Positions 17,674 to 26,585 of a stretch of 64,000 bases of DNA are shown in pieces; the first letter of the stretch is position 1; each line of letters opens with the position of its first letter. The position numbers and the translations under genes are program-made. This DNA is from Fibrella arboris (GTDB lineage Bacteria; Bacteroidota; Bacteroidia; Cytophagales; Spirosomataceae). Below the pieces are notes generated by a model. The model searched no databases. It had not been told where the DNA came from and worked only from the letters and a program-made list of their open reading frames with translations. The DNA is taken from the NCBI RefSeq assembly GCF_041321095.1, contig NZ_JBGGWE010000002.1, forward strand, positions 310,001 through 374,000, written 5' to 3'.

Positions 17674-17681
17674 TACCTTTG
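17674..17681 (+). promoter_or_regulatory. -7 promoter box for hisC
   Basis: TACCTTTG matches TAnnTTTG and lies 26 bases before the hisC ATG. Confidence 0.5.
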
Positions 17682-17707
17682 TGAAGCGACCTGTTTGCCT
17701 TTAGTCT

Positions 17708-18775
17708 ATGTTTGATTTAGCTGCCGTTCTTCGGCCACATATTGCTTCCCTGACGCCTTATTCATCGGCCCGTGACGAGTACACGGGAACCGAAGGCATC
17801 TTCCTTGACGCCAACGAGAACGCACTCGGGTCGGCAACTCATTCCGGGCACTACAATCGGTATCCTGACCCGCATCAATCGGCCATAAAAGCCAAATTAG
17901 CCCCCCTGAAGGGGGTACAGCCTAATCAGCTTTTCCTGGGCAACGGCTCCGACGAGCCCATCGATTTGCTGGTTCGGGCTACCTGCCGGCCGGGGGTCGA
18001 CAATGTGTTGCTGCTACCACCCACTTACGGCATGTACGAAGTGTCGGCGCGGCTCAACGATGTGCTCGTGAAGAAAGTCCCGTTGACGGTTGACTACCAG
18101 TTGAACGTACCTGCCGTGCTGGACGCTATCGACGCGCAGACGAAAATTGTCTGGATCTGTTCACCCAACAATCCATCGGGCAACCTGATCGATCCCGGAG
18201 CAATTAAGCAGGTAATCGAAGCAGCCAAGACGGCGCTGGTCGTGGTCGATGAGGCCTACATCGACTTTGCCGGCCCAGAGTACGCCTCCTGGACAACGTA
18301 CCTGGCTACGTATCCTAACCTGGTGGTCCTACAGACATTCTCGAAAGCGTGGGGGCTGGCAGCCCTGCGGCTTGGCATGTGTTTCGCCTCGGCCGAGCTG
18401 ATTCGCATCATGAACGTCATCAAACCGCCGTATAACATTTCGGCCCCTGCTCAGGCCCTGGCCCTGGAAGCGCTCGACCATGTGGCCGACAAAGAGGCGA
18501 TGGTAGCCCAGACGCTGCAGGAACGTGACTATCTGGCCAGGCAGTTGGGTACGTTGCCAACTGTGCAGCATGTGTTTCCGTCAGACGCCAACTTCCTGCT
18601 CGTCCGGTTCGATGAGGCGCATTCCGTATTCGAGCAACTCATCGAGAGTAAAGTCATCGTGCGAGACCGGTCGAGCGTAACGCGTTGTGAAGACTGTTTG
18701 CGAATTACGGTTGGTACCGCCGCTGAAAATGCCCGCCTGATCGATGTCCTGCACTCCATTTCCGTTACGACCTAA
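17708..18775 (+). CDS. hisC: Histidinol-phosphate aminotransferase
   Basis: A cytosolic PLP enzyme of histidine synthesis that makes histidinol phosphate from imidazole acetol phosphate. The 355-aa length is normal. Visible motifs are LDANENALGS, the NGSDEPIDLLVRA loop, CSPNNPSGNL, VVDEAYIDFA, and the PLP lysine in TFSKAWGLAALRLG. It stands alone with its own promoter box; no other his genes are in the window. Many Bacteroidota keep hisC within hisGDCB, so this lone copy may be a second aminotransferase with wider substrate range. Confidence 0.88.
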   Translation: MFDLAAVLRPHIASLTPYSSARDEYTGTEGIFLDANENALGSATHSGHYNRYPDPHQSAIKAKLAPLKGVQPNQLFLGNGSDEPIDLLVRATCRPGVDNVLLLPPTYGMYEVSARLNDVLVKKVPLTVDYQLNVPAVLDAIDAQTKIVWICSPNNPSGNLIDPGAIKQVIEAAKTALVVVDEAYIDFAGPEYASWTTYLATYPNLVVLQTFSKAWGLAALRLGMCFASAELIRIMNVIKPPYNISAPAQALALEALDHVADKEAMVAQTLQERDYLARQLGTLPTVQHVFPSDANFLLVRFDEAHSVFEQLIESKVIVRDRSSVTRCEDCLRITVGTAAENARLIDVLHSISVTT

Positions 18776-18846
18776 TTATAAACCGCTATAGGTCAACCTG
18801 CCTGTAGCGTTCTCTTCCCGTGCTCTACCATCTACCGTACACATCT

Positions 18847-19383
18847 ATGCGCCGCTTCTTTTTACTACTTGCCATGCTTACAGCCCTCGTGGCTGCTCCA
18901 AAGCAGGCCGTTGCACAATATAACAACTGGGCATTTGGCTTTCGGATTGGTGAGCCATCGGGTCTTAATATCCGAAAGTATTTTGGTGAAAATCATGCAT
19001 TCGACCTCAATATAGGTACGTATGGCGGGTTGTATGGCCAAAACCGGTTGTATCGGAGTGGCTCCTATAAAACGGTGGGGCTGAGCGTTCAGGGGCATTA
19101 CCTCTGGCACGATCGGGTGCTCGGCAATGACAATATTCGCGGTTATTATGGCTTCGGTGGTCAGATCAATAGCCGTCGTTATTATCCCGAATTCCGCGCA
19201 AATAGTCCTGATCCTTACGAAAGCGCTATTGCGCTGGGCGGTTCGGCGGTGGCGGGCCTCGAATATTTCGTCCCCAACAAGCAGTACTCCATCTTCGCCG
19301 AACTGGGGCTCTACGCCGAAGTGCTCCCCTCTCCCCTCTTCTTAAGCGTCAGCTCAGGCCTGGGCATACGCTTTAATCTCTGA
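18847..19383 (+). CDS. Small outer-membrane beta-barrel-like protein
   Basis: The product is 178 aa from the ATG at 18847, with a signal peptide (MRRFFLLLAMLTALVAAPKQAVAQ). The mature part is rich in alternating Gly and aromatic residues and ends in an aromatic-x-aromatic-like strand (GLGIRFNL), as in small outer-membrane barrels. I do not recognise a named family. It is followed at once by a long inverted repeat. Confidence 0.75.
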   Translation: MRRFFLLLAMLTALVAAPKQAVAQYNNWAFGFRIGEPSGLNIRKYFGENHAFDLNIGTYGGLYGQNRLYRSGSYKTVGLSVQGHYLWHDRVLGNDNIRGYYGFGGQINSRRYYPEFRANSPDPYESAIALGGSAVAGLEYFVPNKQYSIFAELGLYAEVLPSPLFLSVSSGLGIRFNL

Positions 19384-19385
19384 AA

Positions 19386-19470
19386 AAGTGTCAGGTTTCA
19401 GGTGTCAGGTGCGCTGTTCAGTTACCAATCTGTAATAAGCAGCGCACCTGACACCTGAAACCTGACACTT
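19386..19470. repeat. Long perfect inverted repeat built of GTGTCAGGT-type units
   Basis: Arms of 31 nt (19386-19416 and 19440-19470) are perfect complements around a 23-nt loop. Each arm is itself a run of degenerate repeats of GTGTCAGG and TTTCAGG. A related array occurs at 41825-41934 and a fragment at 44484-44500, so this is a dispersed intergenic repeat family. It lies between a gene end and the start of the next, and may act as a terminator. Confidence 0.8.
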
Positions 19471-19479
19471 GACAAATCC

Positions 19480-22400
19480 ATGTTCAACGTGTATAGTGCC
19501 TCTGCCGGGTCGGGAAAAACCTATACCCTGACCAAAGAGTACCTCAAACTGGCATTGGGGGAAGGCCGGACGGTGCGCCTCGCTGATTCGTTCAAAGGCA
19601 CGTACTTCCGAACGATTCTGGCCATCACGTTCACGAATGCGGCGGCCAATGAAATGAAAGAACGGATTCTGCGCGAGGTGTCAGGCATTGCGCAGGGAGA
19701 TCCTAAATCCGATCGGTTTCTGGCCGAACTAACCGCCGAATTAAGCGAAAAAACACCCGACGACCCTGACTTTGCCGCGTTGACAGCCCTTGTTCGAGGG
19801 CGCTGCAAACGGCTCTTTCAGTCCATTCTGCACCGCTACTCCGATTTCTCGGTGACCACGATCGACTCGTTCACCCAGCGGCTCGTCATGGCTTTCACCG
19901 ATGAGTTGGGCCTGCCCTATTCCTTTGAAGTAGAGATGGAAACCGATCGGGTCCTTGAGGTCGCCGTCGATAACCTGATCGAGCGGGTCGGCACCGATGA
20001 AATGGCTGACGTCACGGCGATTCTTCATCAACTGTTTGAGGAAACAGCCCGCGATGGACGAAGCTGGAATCAGATTGCCGAGGCCCTTCGCGAATTCGGC
20101 AATGTGCTGACCTCCGATCAGCACTACGAAGCCGTTGGCCGTATTGCGGATCTCACGCCCGGTCAGATCCGAACGATCAGGCAGCAACTGCTGGCGTTCA
20201 ACGCAGCTGTAGCCGCACGCATTCAGGAACAGGGGAAAATCGCCTGGCAACTTATTGCCGCCGCTGGCCTGTCTGAGCAGGATTTCAATAGAAAATCAAC
20301 GGGAATTGGTACTTTCTTTAAAGCCGTAGCTGAAGGTGACATTACCAGGAATATCAACAGCTATCACCTGGCCGCTGTTGACGAGCAGGTCTGGTACAGT
20401 GCCAAGTCGACCCCATTGGCCACTCAGGCGGCCATAGATTCCATGACCAGTGAGTTGAGCACCTGTTTTAACACGATAAGGCACGAACGCGAGTCGACCG
20501 CCAAGCTGCTGACGCTCTATAAAGCGATTGACCCGCATTTGCAGAAAATGGCCCTGCTCAAGCAGATTCGTGATGAGTTTGTCGATCTGCTTCGGAAAGA
20601 TAACCGGGTGCATATCTCGGAATTCAATAAGCGTATCAAGGCCATTGTGGAAACAGAGCCTGTTCCCTTCCTGTTTGAACGGCTGGGCAGCAAGTACAAT
20701 CACATTCTGATAGACGAGTTCCAGGATACCTCGCAACTCCAGTTTGCCAACCTGATGCCGCTGATCGAGAATGCCCTGGGCAGCGGCTATTTTAACCTGG
20801 CAGTAGGGGATGGCAAGCAGGCAATTTACCGGTTCAGAGGGGGCGATATGGACCAGATCGTGGCCCTGCACCGCAGGAACCTCACCAACCTACAGCGGCT
20901 GCATGGCCCTACCACCTGGACAGCCGAACGGATCGATGCCCTGAACGGCCTGATTGCGCCCAAAACGCTCGACACTAACTGGCGGTCAGCGCGGCCCATC
21001 GTGGCGTTCAACAACCACTTTTTCGGCTTCGTAGCCCGCCAGTATGCCCATACCAATGAGCGTATCGACGAGGTGTATGATGCCCTGAACGTATTTCAGC
21101 AGAAACCAGCCCCCAACGCCGCTGAGCAAGGTCATATTCAGCTCGACTTCATCGGGGCCGACGAGCTGGGGACCGACAGCAAGGTGGCCAACGAAATGGT
21201 GAAGCTGACTATTGAGCATATCCGACAGGCGCAGGCCGATGGGTACACCTTTGGGGAGATGGCCGTGCTTACCCGCAGTCGGCGCCATGCCCAGCTGGTG
21301 GCAAACGAACTGAACCGACTGGGTATTCCCCTCTCCTCGGCCGATTCGCTGTCGCTGCAATTTTCCGAGCCGGTCCGACTGCTTATCGCCCTGCTCACGA
21401 TGCTCAGCCGACCCGGCCAGCCTCAGGTACGTTACGAGGTGTTGTACCTCTACCATAGTGTGGTGCACAACCGCGTACCCGACGACAACGAAACGGAACG
21501 CCTGCGCCTGGTAGCCAGTGCGCCCGACGAAGCCCCCATTTTCGACTACCTGGCCAGAGACGGGTACGATCTGGACCCCGCGGGCCTGGTGCAGCTGAAT
21601 GTGTATGAACTAACTGAAAAGCTGACGCACCGCTTCCGCCTCTTCGACCAGCCACACGACCAGCCTTTCCTCTTTCGTTTCCTCGACGAAATTCTAACGT
21701 TTTCGAGCCGGGAAAGTGGCCATCTGGCCGATTTCCTGCTGCACTGGGAAACGGCAAAAGCGAAGGTATCGGTCAGCGAAGGGTTGACCAGTGACGCCGT
21801 TACCATTCAAACGATTCACAAAGCGAAAGGCCTGGAATACCCGGTCGTGATTATTCCATTCGCCGACTGGGGCGTTGACCCTACGCCCAGAGATACGATC
21901 TGGGTCGATCTGAGCCGCGTTGAGACCGATCCGCTTACGGTGGCCATGCCCGACGGGAGCCTGAACAGGTTGCTCAACGCCCAGGTAGCCCTCACGCAAC
22001 AGCTCGATGCCACGCCCGATGAAGTCAGAGAGCAGTATATCAACGAGAAAAGCCGCACCTTCATCGAAAACATGAACCTGCTCTACGTGGCGTTTACCCG
22101 TGCTGCAGAACGGCTGTACATCATGGCTGAACGGAAGGAGTTCTCGACCCAGCGCGGACAGGCTACGGCCGCTTATTGGCTACACAGCTTCCTGCGCGAC
22201 AGCCAGATGGCCAAAGAGGCGGGCTGTTATTGGGAAGAAGGCCGTCGTCAGTATACGTTGGTTCAGGGCATCGGTGCCCGGCCGGCGGCCGATCGGTCTG
22301 CTCAGGCAAATCAGGGCAATGCCATTGATTTACAGCCCATTCGGAGCGGCTCACGTGGCCAGAATATGCAGTTACGCCGAATGGCCGAACGCGTGTTCGA

Positions 22401-22839
22401 TACCCGCACCTTTGAACAGAATCGTGAACGCGACCGTAAACTGTGTGCTGCCCTGAGCCTTATCAAAGGAGCCGACTGTCTTGATAAGACCCTGGCGCGG
22501 CTGGTTCGGGAAGGGGTCATTCGCTCTGTTGAAGTACCAGAATTGCGGGGGGCGCTGGCCGCTATTATCAACCATCCGCAGTTAGCTGATGTCTTTGGCT
22601 ACGACCGGCGAATTGATACAGATCGCAGTATTCTCACTCAAAAGCAGGCGAAAGGAGCCCCCCACCGGGTTGTTCACCGGCCGGGTGGGGGGGTAATTCT
22701 AGTTCAGTACGCCAGTCTGGGCGAGCAACCCGAATCCTACCTGCCTACCTTTATTGGCTTATACAAAGAGATGGGTTACTCAACCGTCGAAGGCCTCATT
22801 GTGTGGCTAGGCAACGTACCCAGCATAAACCGGTTATGA
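19480..22839 (+). CDS. UvrD/RecB-like DNA helicase (AddA type) with degenerate nuclease tail
   Basis: A 1119-aa superfamily 1 helicase probably acting in double-strand break repair. Motifs: Walker A SAGSGKTYTLTKEYL, TTIDSFTQRL, helicase motif II LIDEFQDTS, motif III GDGKQAIYRFRGGD, motif V TIHKAKGLEYPVVI, and motif VI LLYVAFTRAAERLY. The last ~120 residues align in layout with the RecB/AddA nuclease domain. Where a D-[FY]-K-T-G core is expected, the text is GGGVILVQYASLGEQPESYL, so the catalytic Asp and Lys appear lost. It is probably a helicase without nuclease activity. The next gene overlaps its stop by 4 nt. Confidence 0.85.
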   Translation: MFNVYSASAGSGKTYTLTKEYLKLALGEGRTVRLADSFKGTYFRTILAITFTNAAANEMKERILREVSGIAQGDPKSDRFLAELTAELSEKTPDDPDFAALTALVRGRCKRLFQSILHRYSDFSVTTIDSFTQRLVMAFTDELGLPYSFEVEMETDRVLEVAVDNLIERVGTDEMADVTAILHQLFEETARDGRSWNQIAEALREFGNVLTSDQHYEAVGRIADLTPGQIRTIRQQLLAFNAAVAARIQEQGKIAWQLIAAAGLSEQDFNRKSTGIGTFFKAVAEGDITRNINSYHLAAVDEQVWYSAKSTPLATQAAIDSMTSELSTCFNTIRHERESTAKLLTLYKAIDPHLQKMALLKQIRDEFVDLLRKDNRVHISEFNKRIKAIVETEPVPFLFERLGSKYNHILIDEFQDTSQLQFANLMPLIENALGSGYFNLAVGDGKQAIYRFRGGDMDQIVALHRRNLTNLQRLHGPTTWTAERIDALNGLIAPKTLDTNWRSARPIVAFNNHFFGFVARQYAHTNERIDEVYDALNVFQQKPAPNAAEQGHIQLDFIGADELGTDSKVANEMVKLTIEHIRQAQADGYTFGEMAVLTRSRRHAQLVANELNRLGIPLSSADSLSLQFSEPVRLLIALLTMLSRPGQPQVRYEVLYLYHSVVHNRVPDDNETERLRLVASAPDEAPIFDYLARDGYDLDPAGLVQLNVYELTEKLTHRFRLFDQPHDQPFLFRFLDEILTFSSRESGHLADFLLHWETAKAKVSVSEGLTSDAVTIQTIHKAKGLEYPVVIIPFADWGVDPTPRDTIWVDLSRVETDPLTVAMPDGSLNRLLNAQVALTQQLDATPDEVREQYINEKSRTFIENMNLLYVAFTRAAERLYIMAERKEFSTQRGQATAAYWLHSFLRDSQMAKEAGCYWEEGRRQYTLVQGIGARPAADRSAQANQGNAIDLQPIRSGSRGQNMQLRRMAERVFDTRTFEQNRERDRKLCAALSLIKGADCLDKTLARLVREGVIRSVEVPELRGALAAIINHPQLADVFGYDRRIDTDRSILTQKQAKGAPHRVVHRPGGGVILVQYASLGEQPESYLPTFIGLYKEMGYSTVEGLIVWLGNVPSINRL

Positions 22840-23786
22840 AAAAAATACATTGGAGTTGGCTGCTGTCGATTTCACTTACGGCGCATGGTCAGGTCGACTC
22901 ACTACCTCAATCTCCTCACCAGGTCACTGGTTCGCCTTACGCCTTAAAAACGGGGCGTGAAGCTATTCTTCTGGGTGCTGGCGCAGTGACGTACGGAACG
23001 GCCTATGTTTTCAACAAACAGCTGACTCCGCTCACTGCTAACGGGATTGCGGAACTCAATAGGGCCGCTATCCCCGGATTCGACCGATCGGCAACGAACC
23101 ATTATTCAACCGGTGCGGCCCACCTCAGCGACCTCACGCTGGGTGCTGGCATCGGTCTGACAGGTATCGTGATCTTATCGGCAAAAGCACCAGCCAAGGC
23201 CCATCCGGGGCGGCCCCAGATAGTCCCGGGCGAACCGAAACCCCCGCTCACCTCTTCGTTTTTCAACAGTGAGCTCTATACCGTCGGGGTCATGTATGTG
23301 GAGACCATGCTGCTCACCAATGGCCTAAAAAGTACCGTCAAGAACGCCGTGGAACGTACCCGACCCTTTGCCTACAACCCCACGGTTGCACTTGGCGAGA
23401 AATTGGACAAAGACACGCAGCGATCGTTCTATTCGGGCCATGCATCCAATGCCTTCGCTACCGCCGTTTTTGCCGCCGAAGTGTTTCGCCATTACCATCC
23501 AGCCTCAAGGGCCAAGGCCTGGGTTTGGGTTGGGTCGCTGGGCCTGGCAACGGGAACTGCCTATCTGCGGTATGAAGCCGGTCAACATTTTCCGAGCGAC
23601 CTGGTAGTTGGCGCCGCTGTTGGCTCCCTGGCAGGCTGGGCTATTCCCAAGCTCCACGAAACCAGGCACAGCCGCCGTCGACCAGCCGGCCGGACCAATG
23701 TATCGATTACCCCCTGGAGCAGCGGGTTAGCCAGTGGCTTTTCGCTCCGATGGAGTATTTCCAGCCCTAGTTTTGTTACCGAATAA
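22836..23786 (+). CDS. PAP2-family phosphatase
   Basis: A 316-aa membrane-associated lipid phosphatase candidate, started at the ATG at 22836 that overlaps the helicase stop (ATGA). A signal-like leader precedes it (IHWSWLLSISLTAHGQ). The three PAP2 motifs are present: K.....RP (KSTVKNAVERTRPF), the SGH motif (FYSGHASNAFATA), and the third motif ending H...D (RYEAGQHFPSDLVVG). The first His and Asp are intact. Translational coupling to a repair helicase has no obvious functional logic. Confidence 0.85.
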   Translation: MKKIHWSWLLSISLTAHGQVDSLPQSPHQVTGSPYALKTGREAILLGAGAVTYGTAYVFNKQLTPLTANGIAELNRAAIPGFDRSATNHYSTGAAHLSDLTLGAGIGLTGIVILSAKAPAKAHPGRPQIVPGEPKPPLTSSFFNSELYTVGVMYVETMLLTNGLKSTVKNAVERTRPFAYNPTVALGEKLDKDTQRSFYSGHASNAFATAVFAAEVFRHYHPASRAKAWVWVGSLGLATGTAYLRYEAGQHFPSDLVVGAAVGSLAGWAIPKLHETRHSRRRPAGRTNVSITPWSSGLASGFSLRWSISSPSFVTE

Positions 23787-23815
23787 AGTTACCCGTCCAG
23801 ACTGGCACCCACCTG

Positions 23816-24775
23816 ATGACCAAAATTACCGAACACATTCGCCGGGCCAACGGCAAACCTATTTTCTCGATTGAAGTAATTCCCCCCATCAAGGGAGACA
23901 ACCTCAAAAACCTGCTCGACAACATTGAGCCGCTGATGGAGTTCAACCCACCTTTTATTGACGTTACCTACCACCGCGAAGAATACATCGAACAACCACA
24001 GCCCGACGGCAGCATTCGCAAGATCGTGACCCGGAAACGGCCCGGCACCGTGGGCATTTGCTCGGCCATCATGCACCGCTTTAACGTTGATCCGGTGCCT
24101 CATGTGCTCTGCGGCGGTTTCTCGCGCGACGAGACCGAAGATTTCCTGATCGACCTCAACTACCTGGGGATCGACAATGTACTCGTCTTGCGCGGCGACC
24201 CGGCTAAACCATTTAAAACGTTCAAGGCCAAAGAAAATGGGTATTCCTACGCCAGCGAACTGGTAGAGCAGGTGGCCAGCATGAACCAGGGGCTTTATCT
24301 GCATGAAGAAGATACGGCCATGACACCCACCGACTTCTGCATCGGCGTAGCGGCTTATCCAGAAAAACACTTTGAAGCCGAAAACCATGACATCGACTTC
24401 GATTTTCTGAAACAGAAAATTGCTAAGGGGGCTGACTACATTGTGACCCAGATGTTTTTCGACAATTCGCGCTACTTCGATTTTGTGAAGCGTTGCCGCG
24501 AACACGACATCACTATTCCGATCATTCCGGGCCTGAAACCGATTAGCACCCGGAAGCAGCTCGACATTCTACCGCGCCTGTTTCACCTCCATATGCCCGA
24601 TGACCTGGTCAATGCGATTACCGCCTGTGGGAACGACGCGGAAGCCCGGCAGGTGGGTATCGAGTGGAGCGTTCAACAAGGCCGTGAGCTGATCGCCGCC
24701 GGTGCTCCAGTGCTTCATTTTTACACGATGGGCAAGGGTGATAATGTACAGAAAATAGCAGGGGAGTTGTTTTGA
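23816..24775 (+). CDS. metF: Methylenetetrahydrofolate reductase
   Basis: An FAD enzyme that reduces 5,10-methylene-THF to 5-methyl-THF for methionine synthesis. The length of 319 aa is normal. Family text includes FSIEVIPPIKGDNLKNLLDN, VLRGDPAK, the flavin-proximal KGADYIVTQMFFDN, and IPIIPGLKPIST. The stop overlaps a TTG start of the next gene. No methionine genes are adjacent. Confidence 0.93.
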   Translation: MTKITEHIRRANGKPIFSIEVIPPIKGDNLKNLLDNIEPLMEFNPPFIDVTYHREEYIEQPQPDGSIRKIVTRKRPGTVGICSAIMHRFNVDPVPHVLCGGFSRDETEDFLIDLNYLGIDNVLVLRGDPAKPFKTFKAKENGYSYASELVEQVASMNQGLYLHEEDTAMTPTDFCIGVAAYPEKHFEAENHDIDFDFLKQKIAKGADYIVTQMFFDNSRYFDFVKRCREHDITIPIIPGLKPISTRKQLDILPRLFHLHMPDDLVNAITACGNDAEARQVGIEWSVQQGRELIAAGAPVLHFYTMGKGDNVQKIAGELF

Positions 24776-25368
24776 CCAAACGGGCCCTATCGACCATACT
24801 TGCTCAGGGTATATCTGTTGCTGGGCATCCGCTGCTTACGCTCCCTGTCTGTTCACTGATGGCTCTATTTCGCTATGAATCGCTCGCCAATGCATCAATA
24901 CTGGCGTTGCTGATTGTGGGTGGCCTGTTTGTGCCTCTCGCAGTTAGTATGTATCGAAATCAGGTAAAGGTAAAGGGCGTTCATACCAATTTTGATGTCT
25001 CAGATCAGCGGCAGCGCCAGACCTGGTATTATCTGGTCATAAGTTTGCTGGGGGGTGTCACATTCATTCTGTACGTGACCAACCAGTCCTATATCCTGCG
25101 CATTGGCTTCCTGCTGGCCACGCTGCTGCTGGTCACGTCGCAACTCGTTAACCTGTTCATCAAAAGCTCCTTACATGTATCACTGAATACATACCTAGCT
25201 TTCCTGTTATTGCTTCTAGACGTAAAGCTCGGGGTGTTATTGCTAGCCTTCATTCCAATGATTGGCTGGTCCAGACGCCAACTGAACAGGCATACGGTAG
25301 TCGAGCTTCTAACGGGCGGAGTGATTGGATCGACGTTCGGCAGTTTGCTATATTACCTTGCCCAGTAA
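24772..25368 (+). CDS. PAP2-like integral membrane protein
   Basis: The product is 198 aa with about five to six membrane segments. Weak PAP2 features are KSSLHVS and GWSRRQLNRHTVVELLTGG, which match the second and third motif layout seen in short PAP2-related proteins of Bacteroidota. The start is probably TTG at 24772, overlapping the metF stop (TTGA); the start is uncertain. Its 3' end overlaps the convergent kinase gene by 21 nt. Its substrate is unknown. Confidence 0.7.
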   Translation: MTKRALSTILAQGISVAGHPLLTLPVCSLMALFRYESLANASILALLIVGGLFVPLAVSMYRNQVKVKGVHTNFDVSDQRQRQTWYYLVISLLGGVTFILYVTNQSYILRIGFLLATLLLVTSQLVNLFIKSSLHVSLNTYLAFLLLLLDVKLGVLLLAFIPMIGWSRRQLNRHTVVELLTGGVIGSTFGSLLYYLAQ

Positions 25369-25875
25369 CCTATCAATTACGGTGATAACCTGTTGCGTCC
25401 GGCCTGCATAATCAGCCCCCGAAACAACTACGTACGGAATGCCACGTTCGCTCAGTGCCTGCTCGAATCGGGCATACATTTCAGTCCGACGGTGACCCAG
25501 ATCACGCAGCCCGTCGGCCACCCAGGGAACGTCCGGGTTGAGCAGAAAGTAGGCATCAAATTGTTCCTGAGCCGCTAGTTCGGTGAGAATAGCGGGGTGC
25601 GGCACGCCGTAGATGGTAGCATATAACTGCGTGGTGATCAGGTCAGTATCACAGATCAACACCCGGTTTGCCAGCGGAACAGCACGTTCTACAGCCGCCG
25701 TCTGCGCAACGGCAATGCGGGCATAGTCGTCGCTGGTCAGGTCGTTCGAGGTAATCAGATCGCGCGCCATTTCAGGTACGTATATGGTCTGGTAATGAGT
25801 GGCCAGTTGCTGGGCCATCGTGGTTTTACCGACGCTTTCGGGGCCGTAGAGGCAAACGCGTAGTGGCTGCGCCAT
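25348..25875 (-). CDS. NadR-like AAA/kinase domain protein
   Basis: The product is 175 aa with a P-loop (YGPESVGKTTMAQQLA) near the N-terminus. The continuation VPEMARDLI...DYARIA..Q resembles the C-terminal ribosylnicotinamide-kinase domain of NadR. A DTD motif (ICDTDLITTQLYATIYG) is typical of that group. It may phosphorylate nicotinamide riboside in NAD salvage, but no adenylyltransferase domain is attached. The start overlaps the rluE 3' end by 50 nt on the same strand, implying coupled expression. Confidence 0.8.
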   Translation of the reverse strand: MAQPLRVCLYGPESVGKTTMAQQLATHYQTIYVPEMARDLITSNDLTSDDYARIAVAQTAAVERAVPLANRVLICDTDLITTQLYATIYGVPHPAILTELAAQEQFDAYFLLNPDVPWVADGLRDLGHRRTEMYARFEQALSERGIPYVVVSGADYAGRTQQVITVIDRLLGKVI

Positions 25876-26452
25876 GCGTGTTGAGGAGTTGAGTGATTGC
25901 CGATTCCGCTACGATCTGCACATCAGCGGGTTGCATGCCGTCAGCCGTCAGATGCCCGATCGCCCAGCGTACCAGCCTCAGCGTGGGAAAACCAACAGCT
26001 GCCGTCATTTTGCGCACCTGCCGATTTTTTCCTTCGGTTAGTGTTAACGAAATCCATGAGGTGGGAATAGTGGCCCTGAACCGGATCGGTGGGTTTCGGG
26101 GCGGCAAGTCAGGCTCTTCGATACGACGGGCAACAGCAGGCAGGGTGCGATGCATTTTTCCATCAACCGTGATCGATACACCCTCAGTTAATTGCTGAAC
26201 GGCCTCCTCCGTGATCGCTCCGTCGACCTGCACATAATAGGTACGTTCGTGCGCAAAACGCGGATCGAGCAGCCGATGATTGATCGACCTGTCATTCGTC
26301 AGTAATAAAAGCCCCTCACTGTCTGCATCCAGCCGACCAACCGGATACACGTCGCGCCCGAAGGCAAAGGATAGATCTGCCAGAGTAGCCTTGTCGCCTT
26401 CCTGAGAAAACTGCGACAGCATACCGAAGGGTTTATAAAGCAGGTAATGCAT
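25826..26452 (-). CDS. rluE: Pseudouridine synthase, RluE/RsuA type
   Basis: A cytosolic enzyme that isomerises a specific uridine, probably in 23S rRNA. The 208-aa product has the RsuA-type catalytic motif GRLDADSEGLLLLTND, with Asp in the expected place, and the family start YLLYKPFGMLSQFS. TEGKNRQVRKM and AVGFPTLRLVRWAIG are conserved later elements. It lacks an S4 domain, as RluE does. The C-terminus runs 50 nt into the next gene. The choice of RluE over RluB/RluF is by length and layout. Confidence 0.87.
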   Translation of the reverse strand: MHYLLYKPFGMLSQFSQEGDKATLADLSFAFGRDVYPVGRLDADSEGLLLLTNDRSINHRLLDPRFAHERTYYVQVDGAITEEAVQQLTEGVSITVDGKMHRTLPAVARRIEEPDLPPRNPPIRFRATIPTSWISLTLTEGKNRQVRKMTAAVGFPTLRLVRWAIGHLTADGMQPADVQIVAESAITQLLNTHGAATTRLPLRPRKRR

Positions 26453-26585
26453 GGGGCGAGAGCGTGAAAGGGCGGGAGAGTGAAAGAGCGGATGAGTGAA
26501 CGAGAGAAGGGGGGGGGACAGAGCAACTGATCATTTCGCTAGTTGGCTGGCACCTGCACTAGTCACTCGTTCGCCATTCACGCTT

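Noticed and set aside
17708..18775. hisC as part of a histidine operon
   Set aside because: Neighbours on both sides are unrelated and the gene has its own promoter box and downstream gene start.
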